64,000 bases of DNA from Romanomermis culicivorax (GCA_963922205.1 CAWUHX010000546.1:1-64000); one strand, 5' to 3'; counted from the first letter of the stretch, positions 12,331-22,890 are shown. A program made the numbers and translations. The notes: generated by a model not told the origin, from the letters alone.

Positions 12331-13944
12331 GGTACCGAGACATTAGAGCGCGGAACAATAGAGCGCGGACATTAGAGCGCGGATATTAGAGCGCAGGGAT
12401 ATTAGAGCGCAGGATGATAGAGCGCATGGACATTAGAACGCAGGATAATAGAGCGCAGGGACAATAAAGAGCATTGTCAACAGACTCACAGGACAAGAGA
12501 ATGCGGACAGAAGAGCGCGGACCTTAGGGCACGGACATTAGAGCGCAGAGACATTAGAGCGCAGAGACATAAGAGCGCAGGACAATACAGCGCAGGACAA
12601 TAGAGCACAAGGACATCAGAGCGCAGGATAATAGAGCGCAGGATAATAGAGCGCAGGACAATAGAGCGTGGACGTTACAGCGTGGACATTAGGGCACGGA
12701 CATTAGAGCGCAGGGACATTAGAGCGCGGACATTAGAACGCAGGACAATAGGGCGCAGGGACAATAGAGCACAAGGACATCAGAGCGCAGGATAATAGAG
12801 CGCAGAGACATTAGAGCGCAGGACAATAGAGCGCAGGACAATAGAGCGTGGATGTTACAGCGTGGACATTATGGCACGGACATTAGAGCGCAGGGACATT
12901 AGAGCACGGACATTAGAACGCAGGACAATAGGGCGCAGGGACAATAGAGCGCGGACATTAGAGACAATACAGTAGGGGATGCAGGGGCGGGGGCGGCCGC
13001 GCCTCCTAAACTCATGGTCTAAAAATAAAAATTAACATAATGGTTAAACGCAAATTATCAAAAATCTACAAAACTTAATTAAATACTGTAGCCAAAATTA
13101 ACTTTTTTCGAATTTTTTTCTCCTTTCGTCTATCCTCCATTTTCTTGTCAATTGCCCCCATTGTTTCGTCCTTTTTTTCGTTTTGTTTTTCTAAAAAAAG
13201 ATTTTAAGGAAAAAAAGAAAAAAATTGTTTGCATATCGAAGCAAATAATTTGCAAAAATAAAAAAATTGTAAATAAAAAAAACCATCCTTCCCCCGAAAA
13301 AATTTTTGCGTCGGCCACTGAGACAATAGAGCGCAGGACAATAACGGGATAGGCGCAATAGAGTACAAGGACATTGAGCGCAGGACGATAGAGCATGGAC
13401 AGTAGAGCACAGAGACATTAAAGCACAGGACAATGGGGCACAGAAAAATTAGATCAAAACAAAATAAAAAATGAAAATAAAATAATGTGAAAAATAACTA
13501 CATTTCAGGCCAAAAATGCTTTCTTTAAATTTTTTCGTGCCTCCGAAAAAGTTCAGGTCAAAGCCAAAGCATTTTTCCGCCATGGAGTATTTTGTCAAAA
13601 GTTGCGAAAGACACAAAAAATCGCAAATATTTGACTTTTGAACCTGGGAATCAAATTGTTTCATTTTGTTATTTTCGAATTAATCTTGAATTTCTAATTC
13701 ACTTTCAGAATCACACACGCAGTTTTTTCTCAGCTTTTGAAATAAAGCTGATTGCTTAGTATTATTTTTTCATGTTCAAAAACAATCCAAAAGTCGCGTT
13801 CATTGCAGATCACGGAAAGTTGGTTAAAATTTTTTCGAACCAATAGATGAGCCCTAATGTCCCTGCGCTCATTGTCCTGCGTTCTAATGTACCTGCGCCC
13901 TAAAGTCCGCTATCTATTGTCCCACGCTCTAATGACCTGTCACG
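12331..13944. mobile_element. Foldback element 4 (GAGCGCAGG arms, 9-10-bp target duplication)
   Basis: It begins GGTACCGAGACATTAGAGCG. A long left arm of about 14-15-bp units (ACATTAGAGCGCAGG, ACAATAGAGCG and variants) runs to 12968 and resumes at 13321-13445 after a nested MITE. The short right arm (about 13853-13935) has inverted units such as CCCTGCGCTCATTGTCC. CGAAGATATG occurs directly outside on the left (12322-12331) and right (13945-13954). This is a 9-10-bp duplication, with one G possibly belonging to the element. The arms are very unequal in length. The non-repeat interior (13446-13750) is shared with element 6 at 21.9-22.5 kb, so the two form a family. Confidence 0.85.
12970..13320. 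mobile_element. hAT-like MITE nested in foldback element 4
   Basis: It starts CAGTAGGGGATGC and ends with the inverse of CAGTGGCCGACGC, giving 13-bp imperfect terminal inverted repeats beginning CAG. AGACAATA lies directly outside both ends (12962-12969 and 13321-13328), an exact 8-bp duplication as made by hAT transposases. The interior has a GC-rich start, poly-T runs and a purine-rich segment. It has no ORF of note. The 8-bp repeat falls inside a tandem array with similar units, so part of the match could be the array itself, but the paired CAG termini support the call. Confidence 0.75.
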
Positions 13945-13954
13945 CGAAGATATG

Positions 13955-14355
13955 CATGAAAAATATAAGTTATCTTTTGTTGTCGAAACGCTTCCTAATA
14001 ATAGAGCTAAAAAGCAAGTTATATTTGATATCTTGATTTTCAGCTGATCTATTTTTCACATAGAATCGAAAGCTTCTGAAGCACATGAAACTAAACTTCA
14101 CTCGGTCTTGGCTCCATTTTTTCAAAAATGAGACCTGAAACGCAAAAATATGCTTGGGCGGAAAGTAAACAATCATTCAATTCGTGCACAACCTTTTTCC
14201 AAAACGGAGGAAAAACATGGTCCATGTGCATTGCAAGTTTTTCATTTTCAGAAAGCAATTTTCCGCGTTCCGTGTACGGAAAAACGAGAACCACCACTTG
14301 AAAAAGAGCTGTATTCTTTTTCAAGTTCGAAAAAAGTGAATAAATTTCGGAAAAA
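13955..14355. other. Spacer, nothing recognised
   Basis: AT-rich sequence between foldback element 4 and the LINE 3' end. Confidence 0.4.
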
Positions 14356-14359
14356 AGTT

Positions 14360-15336
14360 ATGATGATGATGATTTTATTTGGAACGGCACTAAGCAACGT
14401 TAGGAGAATATAATAAAATAAACGAATAAGTTAATTAAATACGGAATAAATATGCAGTACATTTACGAATATGCTGTGCATGGTCAAGAGGGCATATAGC
14501 TCTTACAGTTGACCAAAATTGAACTTATCCAATTTAGACCGAGAAATTTTACTATTTCTAGATGTTATTATCGATTCAGGAAGTTTATTCCAAATAGGAA
14601 TAACTCTATTCGTAAAGAAGTATTCCTTAATATCAGTCCTTGGAATATCTGTTTTTAACTTCCCATTGTGGTTGGACCGGGTCGGAGAATGTGTAATGGT
14701 GCAGAAATCACTCAATTTTACATCTACTTCATGATTTATTATCTTATATAACATAACCAAATCATTCAAACGCCTTCTACTTTCAAGTGTCTCTAACTTT
14801 AATAAAGTTAAACGATGATTATAAGAAACCTTAGGATAGTTGAGAACCCTTTTTGTGAAGTATTTTTGTACTTTTTCAATGGCTCTGATGTTCTTAGTTG
14901 AGTGGGGTGATCAGATGGTAGTTGCATATTCCAGAATAGGTCTGACGTATGTTTTGTATGCATTAGTCAGTAAAAATTTATCTTTGCTTACAAATCGACG
15001 AAATAAAAGACATAATCTGTAGTAAGCATTTTTCATAATATCGCCTATATGTTCATCAAATTTAAAATTTTTTGGTTAAAAAAATACCAAGATCTATAAC
15101 ATAATTGTCAGTATCCTCAATTATTCTATCGTCAATTTTGTGTTTCTTCATTTTTTTATCAAATCCAAAATGCATTACCTCATTTTTGGACGTAGAGGGA
15201 GTTAGTTGAGATCTTTCAGACCATCTGACAATAGATTCTAGAAATTTTTGAAGGTCCCACTGTTTTCAGTACAGCTAAAGATTTTTATATCATCAGCGAA
15301 CAAAAACAGGCTTACTTCAGGTGATCGTGGTTTATC
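14360..15336 (-). pseudogene. Degraded LINE (CR1/jockey-type) reverse transcriptase, 3' part
   Basis: Read on the minus strand, this is the C-terminal part of a non-LTR reverse transcriptase. The catalytic FADD motif lies near 15293-15304, the motif LGIFL follows near 15085, and the typical LINE C-terminal block (RTDIKEYFFTNRVIPIWNKLP) lies near 14580-14650. It ends at a stop near 14503. The copy is dead: an in-frame TGA replaces the expected Trp codon at 14911-14913, and frame changes occur near 15075 and 15255. It ends in a short (ATC)n tract at about 14360-14373, a usual kind of LINE tail. It is interrupted at 15337 by foldback element 5, and about 40 bp of it resumes at 16148 on the far side. 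Confidence 0.85.
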
Positions 15337-16147
15337 GGTTTAGGTCTAAAACAGCGGTTCCTAAAACAGCGTTTCCTAAAACAGCGTTTCCTAAAACACC
15401 GTTTCCTAAAACAGCGGATTCCTAAAACAGCGTTTCCTAAAACAGCGGATTCCTGAAACAGCGTTTCCTAAAACAGCGGATTCCTAAAACAGCGTTTCCT
15501 AAAACAGCGTTTTCCTAAAACAGCGTTTCCTAAAACAGCGTTTTCCTAAAACAGCGGTTCCTAGTATATGATATATGGGCACAATTTGTCATTCAGTTTC
15601 TTTACACTAGATCGCTGTTGAAAAAGTTTATTTTGCTCAGATTGTGCTTTTATAAATGAAGAGTGTCTGTTTTTGTTACATAATAAACGAACATTGACTA
15701 ACCATTAACTTAGTAAATATGTAGTCATTGGCCTAAGCCTAAGCCTAAGCCTAAGCCTAAGCCTAAGCCTAAGCCTAAGCCTAAGCCTAAGCCTAAGCCT
15801 AAGCCTAAGCCTAAGCCTAAGCCTAAGCCACACTTCACTTTACAGCACTTCTGGATGTAGCTTTGCAACGCATACCATGGGAAACACATCATTGTGATTT
15901 AACGCATATCTTTTTAATGTAGGAAAACGCTGTTTTAGGAATCCGCTGTTTTAGGAAACGCTGTTTTAGGAATCCGCTGTTTTAGAAAACGCTGTTTTAG
16001 GAATCCGCTGTTTTAGGAAACGCTGTTTTAGGAATCCGCTGTTTTAGGAACCGCTGTTTTAGGAATCCGCTGTTTTAGGAAACGCTGTTTTAGGAAACGC
16101 TCTTTTAGGAAACGCTGTTTTAGGAAACGCTGTTTTAGGAATACGCC
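15337..16147. mobile_element. Foldback element 5 (CCTAAAACAGCG arms) with telomeric repeat in its loop
   Basis: The left arm (15345-15560) is built of 16-17-bp CCTAAAACAGCGTTTT-type units. The right arm (about 15926-16145) has the same units inverted (CGCTGTTTTAGGAATC). GGTTTATC flanks it at 15329-15336 and 16148-16155 (8 bp, or 9 bp with one mismatch). The target is a LINE. Reading the LINE strand across the junction with one copy of the duplication removed keeps the RT frame open and puts an INDI-like RT motif at normal spacing before FADD, which independently supports these boundaries. The loop contains about 100 bp of telomeric repeat. Confidence 0.88.
15730..15829. repeat. Interstitial telomeric repeat (GCCTAA = TTAGGC on minus strand)
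   Basis: About 16.5 uninterrupted perfect copies of GCCTAA. TTAGGC is the telomere unit of most nematodes. The tract sits inside the loop of foldback element 5 and has ordinary sequence on both sides, so it is not a chromosome end. Confidence 0.97.
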
Positions 16148-16195
16148 GGTTTATCTATATCATTGATATAAAAGGATTATATTATATCAAGATAA
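16148..16195 (-). pseudogene. LINE fragment on the far side of foldback element 5
   Basis: A short continuation of the interrupted LINE at 14360-15336. It encodes the region just upstream of the FADD motif, in frame once the insertion is ignored. Further upstream the similarity fades, so the LINE was 5'-truncated or is covered by other repeats. Confidence 0.6.
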
Positions 16196-16419
16196 AGTTA
16201 TGTTTTTAAAAAATGAACACACTTTTTTTAAAATGTGATTTTGATTAATTAGAATTTTTCGTCACGCGACTTCGTTGAGACTCGGTTCGAAACCAGAAAT
16301 GGGCGTCGTGTCAGACTTCTTTCTTATTATCTAATTGTTTTTTCGCAAGTGTCAGGCTATCGAGGGTAACGAGTCTGAAGGATTGTGTGTCAGACTTCAT
16401 GTAATTTCAATCCATATGT

Positions 16420-17540
16420 CTTATCAGCAGCCGCGTCATTTCAGCCACTGAATCAATTTTGCCAAGATTTTTTTCACATTGAGTATATTTCGAACACTGT
16501 GTTTTTCGGCCATTACGCAATCGACTCATTCACTTTTTTTACATACAGTGTCGATTCGACCTCCGTGATGTTTTGAAGCAATAACTTTTGGAAATATTCT
16601 AAAGCATAAATTGAAAAATTAATTATTTCACAGAGAAATGCAGACGTATGTATATTCAAGTGGATACAAATTCGGAAAAGTTTTCATCGAAATGATATAG
16701 ATATGTTTATAATCAAAAAACACCTCATTGAGAACATTGTTTTTTGCGGAATTTAAATCAAAAGTCAAAAGGTTGCACGTCAACCGAACAGTCAACAAAT
16801 TTCATGGAGACCGTTGATTGTCGAAAGCTACAATGCGATTTTCAAAAAAAACTTGTAATTCTCTCCAACTATTAAACGATTGAAAATTTCAAAAAGTCAG
16901 AATTTATCAAGCGTCAATTGGAACTGGCTAAATTTAACTCAGCTCAAATTACAGTGGAATGATAAGCAAGAGTGAAGAAAACCCAAATTTGACTGTCATT
17001 TGGTGGTGTCGCAATTATCGCCGCTACCATAGTCTATTTTTCTTGAAACGCTTCCAAATACTGGAAAGTACGCACTATTTCATATTTTGAAGATTTTTCT
17101 GAAAAACAATGTTCCACATGGGACTGGAAATTTATGGGCGCACTAAACTGTCCTTCAACAATTTTGTGAATAGCTCCGCATTGTTCATGAGATCTTCACA
17201 TTGATCAGCGATTGCTGATCAATGTGAAGATCTCATGACATCTGTGTTGAATGACGCGCGTTTAGCCACTCAAACTTTTCACATATTGAGTCAATTCAGC
17301 CATCGTTTTTTTCTAATTGATTTTTCTCACAATCCCCCCCTTTTCTAAAAGTCTTATATGGGAATTTGGATTAAAACGGCGTAGTAACTCCATGCAAAAA
17401 AGTGGCTGAAATGGTACAATGACTGAGGAAATGTAGTGGTCGGAATGATATGGTGGGTATCTGGATACTGCATGCCAAAAAGAAATGGCTGAATCGATTC
17501 AGTGGCTGAAATGGCATGATGGCTGAGAATGCATAGTGAA
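16420..17540. mobile_element. Possible foldback-like element (TCAGCCACTGAATC arms)
   Basis: CATTTCAGCCACTGAATC at about 16428-16446 matches the inverse GATTCAGTGGCTGAAATG at about 17497-17514. Related degenerate units (AGTGGCTGAAATG, ATGGCTGA) are repeated at 17400-17525, and inverted ones (TTAGCCACTCA, TTCAGCCATCG) at 17266-17308. A part copy of the Tc/mariner-like MITE (about 17029-17143) and a perfect hairpin lie inside. No target duplication was found. Confidence 0.4.
17186..17237. other. Perfect 24-bp hairpin
   Basis: Two exact 24-bp inverted arms (17186-17209 and 17214-17237) are separated by GATT. The left arm starts CATGAGATCTTCACATTG. The sequence is not part of the tandem arms around it. 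It may be the terminal palindrome of a small element or a pre-miRNA-like stem; nothing here decides between them. Confidence 0.9.
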
Positions 17541-18310
17541 TCGACGTACGATTCTTCGTATGCAACATGTTTTTTAGGTCGAAACTTCCGTAGAGATAAT
17601 GAATTAATCAGGAAACACTCAGACATGACTACTTCTGATTTTGGACTATCGAATCGCAATCACAAGATCCTTTTGAAAAAAATCAAACTTTTTAACGAAA
17701 AATTTGCCATCTTTCTTCATAGCTGCTCAAAAATGGTTCTTTGTCAAGTTACGGTTCGTGTTTCCGTGTCTTGTTTTGAAATACATGGACTATAGTTCAT
17801 TTTTAATTTACAAACATTTCATAAAAAGAGACTAGAAAATTTTCAGGAAGGACAGACTCGTATTTTAACATTTGATGAAGAAGAAAAGTAAACAGTGCAA
17901 TTGGCTACGCATAAAATTATCAATGATGCGACTGTTTTGTGAAATCCAATCAGTGTCATTCCAAATGGCTTTAGTGTTATCATCTAGACTTATCAATTCA
18001 AGGGTAAAAGTCAACAGTGTTTTTTGTGACGTAGAATATTACAGGAACTAAAGACATCAAGAGCGTCAGTTGTGCAGAAAATGACAAAAATGAAGAATCT
18101 GAATCTACCGTAATTATAATATTACTAATCTTGCACCTTGAACGCATCAGAGAGCCCAACGAAATGGCGTCGTCATGAAAAAAGGATAAATCTGAGCGAT
18201 CATTATTGTGAGAAAGGAGTGGGTCGACGTCAGCATGATTCTTACATCGGATCTAACAAAGTAACGAACTTGAGGATGGCTGGCAGGGATAAGACTGTTC
18301 TAGATTATGG
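17541..18310 (+). other. Intergenic DNA with a possible exon cluster near 18050-18310
   Basis: Acceptor-like TATTACAG at about 18040 is followed by a short purine-rich open stretch to a GTAATT donor-like site near 18112. A CATCAG acceptor-like site near 18150 is followed by a 50-residue frame of balanced composition that includes KWRRHEKRINLSDHYCEKG. The short gap would suit a nematode intron. The phases do not join cleanly in the frame that stays open, so this could be a decayed gene. No family was recognised. Confidence 0.25.
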
Positions 18311-18460
18311 GAACTTAAGCTCCAGCTGAGCTGCAGCTTAAGCTGTAGCTTAACTCTATATGTTATACCATTGCCGTTAAGCTGCAGCTCAGCTGTAGCT
18401 TAACTCATGCACACAGCAGCTCAGCTGGAGCTTAAGTCTCTTTGATGAAACCGGCCGCAG
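18311..18460 (+). mobile_element. AGCT-rich MITE family, copy 2
   Basis: It contains a perfect 21-bp inverted pair: 18314-18334 (starting CTTAAGCTCCAGCTGAGC) and 18416-18436. Inside are further palindromic AGCTGCAGCTTAAGC and GCAGCTCAGC words. The right end (AGTCTCTTTGATGAAACCGG) is the inverse of the left end of copy 1 at 3361. Non-coding. Confidence 0.65.
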
Positions 18461-18989
18461 TTGTTTTTATTATTTTCAGATGATGATTATCTGAGATTTG
18501 GATGAGGAAACAACCTGACTATTCTGAAAATAATCTTGAAATTTGCATAATACCGAAAAAAATCCATATGATTCTGCCAATCACAACCCACAATATCCAA
18601 AAAATCTGGTGGAATGGTTAGAAAAAAAGTCATAAGGCGAAAATTGGGGCACTTCTGGTTGATGAATTACATTTTCTAGAGTACCTAAAAGCCTAACGTG
18701 TATAATTTAGTTGAAAATACACAACAATTTGAATTGTGTTCCTGAATGAATAGAATTCGATAAGATTTGTAATCCAATCAACGCTAGCAATAAAAATTTC
18801 TATATTTTATCACCACCACCATCGACATTCGAAAAATTTTCGATTTCAGCTTTGGTTAGGATGTCAAATTCCGAGGATTATGTGAAGCAAACTCTTCATT
18901 TTCGACTTGTGGAGAAAAAAAGCGAGCAGTTTTTTCACGTAAGAGCTTCTAGAGTCAAGAAAAAAAACACGAATGAAGCTTATAAAAAC
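18461..18989. other. Intergenic DNA, nothing recognised
   Basis: AT-rich, with no supported gene. Confidence 0.4.
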
Positions 18990-19240
18990 TATAGTCTGTT
19001 TTTCTTGAAATGCTAGTAAATATTAAGAGTGGAAAGCAAGTAATATTTCGTATTTTTACCATTTCCTGCTAAACAGTACATCGCATAGGACCTGAAATTT
19101 GTCAGCCTACTCAACTAACCCTGTTTATTTTTTTGCGTAACAAAATCCAATAGTAGAAGCTTTGTATTACGACTTTAAAGGCAGTATTTATTTTTGAGCA
19201 TTTTTCACTTTACAGGTATTTTATAAAATGTAGATTACAA
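18990..19240 (+). mobile_element. Tc/mariner-like MITE copy
   Basis: It starts TATAGTCTGTTTTTCTTGAA with TA at the tip, then GGAAAGCAAGTAATATT and CGCATAGGAC, and ends in a degraded TTTTATAAAATGTAG. The same plan is seen at 20677, 26443 and 58432. Confidence 0.65.
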
Positions 19241-20676
19241 CAGTCGTTATTCCGCTTTCGACGTCATTTTCCACGCTTATACATCAATAAAAGATACAGC
19301 TAATCACATACCAATCTTCTAATTTATGAATAACATATGTTCATTCTTTTTTCTCAAATTGGAGAATAAAAACTAGTATCCTCCAAAGCTTTTTACCCCG
19401 CACCAATATGCAAATTGCACGTTTCAGTTCGTATTCGATATATGATATCAATTTTTCGACCAATTAACAAATGGCATGATCAGAAATAATAGCGAAAAAA
19501 GTAGCAAATGATGAGAAACCAAGAAAAGGGACGCTTCCTGGCAAAACGCCAGGAAAGGAAAAATGGAAAATCACCAAGTGCGACATTAACACACGCGTAC
19601 AGGATGACAAAAACTTGTGCGAAAAGGAACTCTTCAAGGCTAACAACGCTTGTTCGAAACGTTTCCAAAGAAAAGGAGAATGAATTTTCAGGAAACATGC
19701 AGATTTTCTCCAAGGAAAGCATTTTTCGATTTTTTACGAATGTCTCTCGGAAATGGGGATTTTGATAGAAGGAGTGAAAAAAAGGAAAATCGGCAAATAG
19801 AGCGGATTTTGAATCGTTGGTGGTCGAAAAAATTGAATGTTCAACGATGGTATTTGATCACGTGCGTACTTGCCACACGTTTTACGGTTGCATATTCCAA
19901 TAAACTTCCCTTTTGAATGATCTGAAACGAGAAGCGTCGCAGTTTTTGTATCTATACTCCATTTTTTCCAAATCAATCTTGAGAAGAAAAAAAGATCCTC
20001 ATGCAAATAATAAACAACCTGCGCAAGTGGCCTCTTTTTTCAGATTGACCATATGGCCAGGCTTATTGCGACAACCCGCCAGGATTTTCCAGTCATACGG
20101 CTATCGTGTAGGGTTAGGGTGTGAGATTGACGCTATATTTTGTTAGAAAATGGATGACCATTTTCGAACGAAATTTATTCAAAAGTGACAGTTTTTCGGT
20201 ATTTCGCGCCATTAATACAAATTCTCGAGCATTTTTAAGGCTAAAAGAATTATTTTTTTGAATCGATTTCCAATTTTTGAGACAAAAATTTCAAATTATT
20301 TTCCTAAATTTTCCGCAATTCATTTCCACCCATAAAAACACTCCGGACCTCCGAGCTTTAGTACATGTATGAGTGAAAAGCTGACGATATGGTTCAATAA
20401 TTGGCTAAGGTGACGATGAACGTGGAAGGAATGAATTGAAACTTTTAAAAACATTCTGTTCTGGGACAAGTTTTCTGATGAACGACTGTAGCAAAATGAA
20501 AGTTTAGATTCCCAGTATTACAGATTACAGTAAAATGTATAAAACTTTATGTTGATCATTCGCCTTGCATGCTGTGATTCCAGAATCACGCATGGGGAAA
20601 TGGTTCACTGTAAATGAAAAAGCCGGAACACCTACTACAGATGTATTGTGTGATTTTTTACAATGCACGATTTAAC
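19241..20676. other. Intergenic DNA, nothing recognised
   Basis: Open frames at 19508-20006 on both strands overlap one another and lack motifs. I see no supported gene. Confidence 0.4.
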
Positions 20677-20921
20677 TATAGTTTGTTTTTATTGAAATAC
20701 TAGTAAATTAAGGTGCGGAGAGCAAGTACTATTTAATACTTTTGTGATTTCGTGCTGAGTCATATGTCGCATAGGACTGAAAATTTGTGAGCCTACTCTA
20801 CTGGCACTTACAATTTTTTGAGTAAAAATCCTACAGTAAAAGCTTTCTGTGAACATTTTTGAAAATGACACTTATTTTTGTCATTTTTCTTTACAAACAT
20901 TTTATGAAAGAACAGACTATA
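20677..20921 (+). mobile_element. Tc/mariner-like MITE copy
   Basis: It starts TATAGTTTGTTTTTATTGAA and ends AAAGAACAGACTATA, giving inverted ends with TA at both tips. The interior GCATAGGACTGAAAATTTG and AGTAAAAGCTTTCTGT is shared with the copy at 18990. Confidence 0.7.
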
Positions 20922-21790
20922 GGAAATTAATCCTGCTTGACTGCCTGTAATACAAAACAGATTTTTATGAGTATTATTTTCTGAAGCATCTGGCGTATGT
21001 TTCATGGATGGGATATTCACGAAACAAGTGGAAACTATATAGAAGTTTACAGGTAAACAAGCACATGGTTATTCTCTAATCGTGTTAATGGTTCAGCCAC
21101 TATCTCAAGAAAAAACGTGGCCTAAAGTGGTCGTTTTACTACATGTTTGCCGTTTTTTGAGTATAGTTGACATTTCTAGATAAATACAATAGTTATACAT
21201 TTATTGTAGTTGACATGAATTGACATGTAGCGTTAAAAATAAGCAATCAGCTCAATGTGATCGGTAGCGTAACATTCAGCACATGGTACTTACGAAGGCA
21301 GGTGTGAATTCAAAATATTTCTGTGTTTATAGTGTATTCAATAGCTTACACAACGTTACACTGACCGTTCTTAAAATAATTTGATTAAACCTGATCTACA
21401 GTGGTAAGTTCGCCAATACCGGATCTCAGCAAAGGGGAAAGCAAGATGCTAAGACATGCATTAGACAGATAATTGTTAGCAGTATAATAACGTCCATTAT
21501 ACTCCGTTAATTTTGAAATGAACGATGCAGCAAGGTCGCAGCCAAACTTTAGTTCAAAATGATGAACGGCTCGTTGACTCTATTCAATAAATTTTTTTCT
21601 CCGCGATACAAACTCCTTGATGATCAGATTAATCATTTCAAGATCGAAATTGAGTTCCTGATCGCGTTCGGCGAAACTCCGACTGTTGCATCGATTATTC
21701 CAAAAAGAATGGAGTATAGAAATAGCGTTCATTACCGTATGACACACATTTCTGAACTCTGATGAAGTTCTAGGGTACAAGTTGAAAATA
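20922..21790. other. Intergenic DNA, nothing recognised
   Basis: AT-rich sequence between a MITE and foldback element 6. Confidence 0.4.
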
Positions 21791-21798
21791 GGGGAAAC

Positions 21799-22727
21799 GG
21801 TACCGAAACATTAGAGCGCGGGACCATAGAGCGCGGACATTAGAGCATCAGTGCAGGTAAATTATGACGCAGGACAATAGAGCATATAAACTTTAGATCA
21901 GGACGAAATAAAAAAGCCGAAAATAAAATAATTCGAAAAATAACTACATTTCAGCTCGAAAATGTCTTTTGCACATTTTATTATGACTCTAGAGAAGTTC
22001 AGGTCGAAGCATTTTTCCACTATTGAGTATTTTTCCCCACTTCCTGTTTTTTTTCTTCCTTTTTCTCTATTTCACTTTTCTTACTTTTTTCCGTCTCCTA
22101 TTTTTTATATGGTATCTTTTTTCTCATAACTTTCGTTTTCTTGCGTTTTTCTCTTTTGTTCTATTTATATCTCATTGTTCGTCCACTCTCTCATGATTCA
22201 TATTCTTTTTTTATTCAGTCACTCATATGGGATTTACCTCTAATCCATGTTAAAAAGTGCTTTGTGAGTAGATAAACGGCGGAATCAATACTTGTTCGAA
22301 TTGTAAGTAAAAAGACGGGGGTATACAAATCTTTCATACAAAAGTTGAAAAAGACACAAAAAATCGCAAATATTTGACCTTTGAACCTGGGAATCAAATT
22401 GTTTCATTTTGCTATTTTCGAATTCATCTTGAATTTCTAACTCGCCTTCAGAATGACGCACGCAGTTTCTTGTCACCTTTCGAAAAAAAGCTGCTTGTTT
22501 AGTATTCTTTTTTCATGTTCCAAAACAATTTAAAATTCGTGTTCATTGCAGACCAGGTATGGTAACGTCGGTCTGAAAAGATAAGTTTTTTTCAAATGCA
22601 CTCTTACGTCCCTGCGCTCTAATGTGCCTGCGCTTTATTGTCCTGCACTCTATTGTCCCTGTGCTCAATTGTCCTTCGCTCAAATGTCTCTGCGCTCTGT
22701 CCCTGCGATGTATTGTCCTTGGCTTTC
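21799..22727. mobile_element. Foldback element 6 (same family as element 4)
   Basis: It starts GGTACCGAAACATTAGAGCG, nearly identical to the start of element 4. The short left arm is at 21808-21890, and the inverted right arm (CCTGCGCTCTAATG-type units) at about 22608-22720. Its interior (21890-22480) matches element 4 at 13446-13750, including a stretch with GAACCTGGGAATCAAATTG. GGGGAAAC lies outside both ends (21791-21798 and 22728-22735). However, the right copy falls at the start of another tandem array, so the duplication is less certain. Confidence 0.75.
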
Positions 22728-22890
22728 GGGGAAACGGGATTCGACACTTTCGGGGAATAGGGACGTTCGGGGAAAAGGGAAAATCAGTGTTTGATTTATA
22801 GCGTTCTACGGGAAAACGGGACTTTCGGGGAAAAGGGACTTTCGGGGAATCGGGACATTCGGGGAAAAGGGACGTTCGGGGAATGGGGAT
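22722..22890. repeat. Single-sided tandem array TTCGGGGAAAAGGGAC
   Basis: About eight 16-18-bp units of the form ACTTTCGGGGAAAAGGG with variants (GGGAATCGGG, GGGAATAGGG). It looks like one arm of a further foldback family. No inverted partner is nearby, but a degraded inverse array is at 10685-10805. Confidence 0.75.

Noticed and set aside
12340-13445. Regularly spaced short repeats resembling a CRISPR array
   Set aside because: Units are contiguous with no unique spacers, are mirrored across a loop and flanked by a target duplication. The genome is eukaryotic.
15730-15829. Chromosome end
   Set aside because: Ordinary sequence continues on both sides and the tract lies within a foldback loop.
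16284-16294. tRNA B-box-like GGTTCGAAACC
   Set aside because: No A-box, acceptor stem or anticodon arm can be folded around it.
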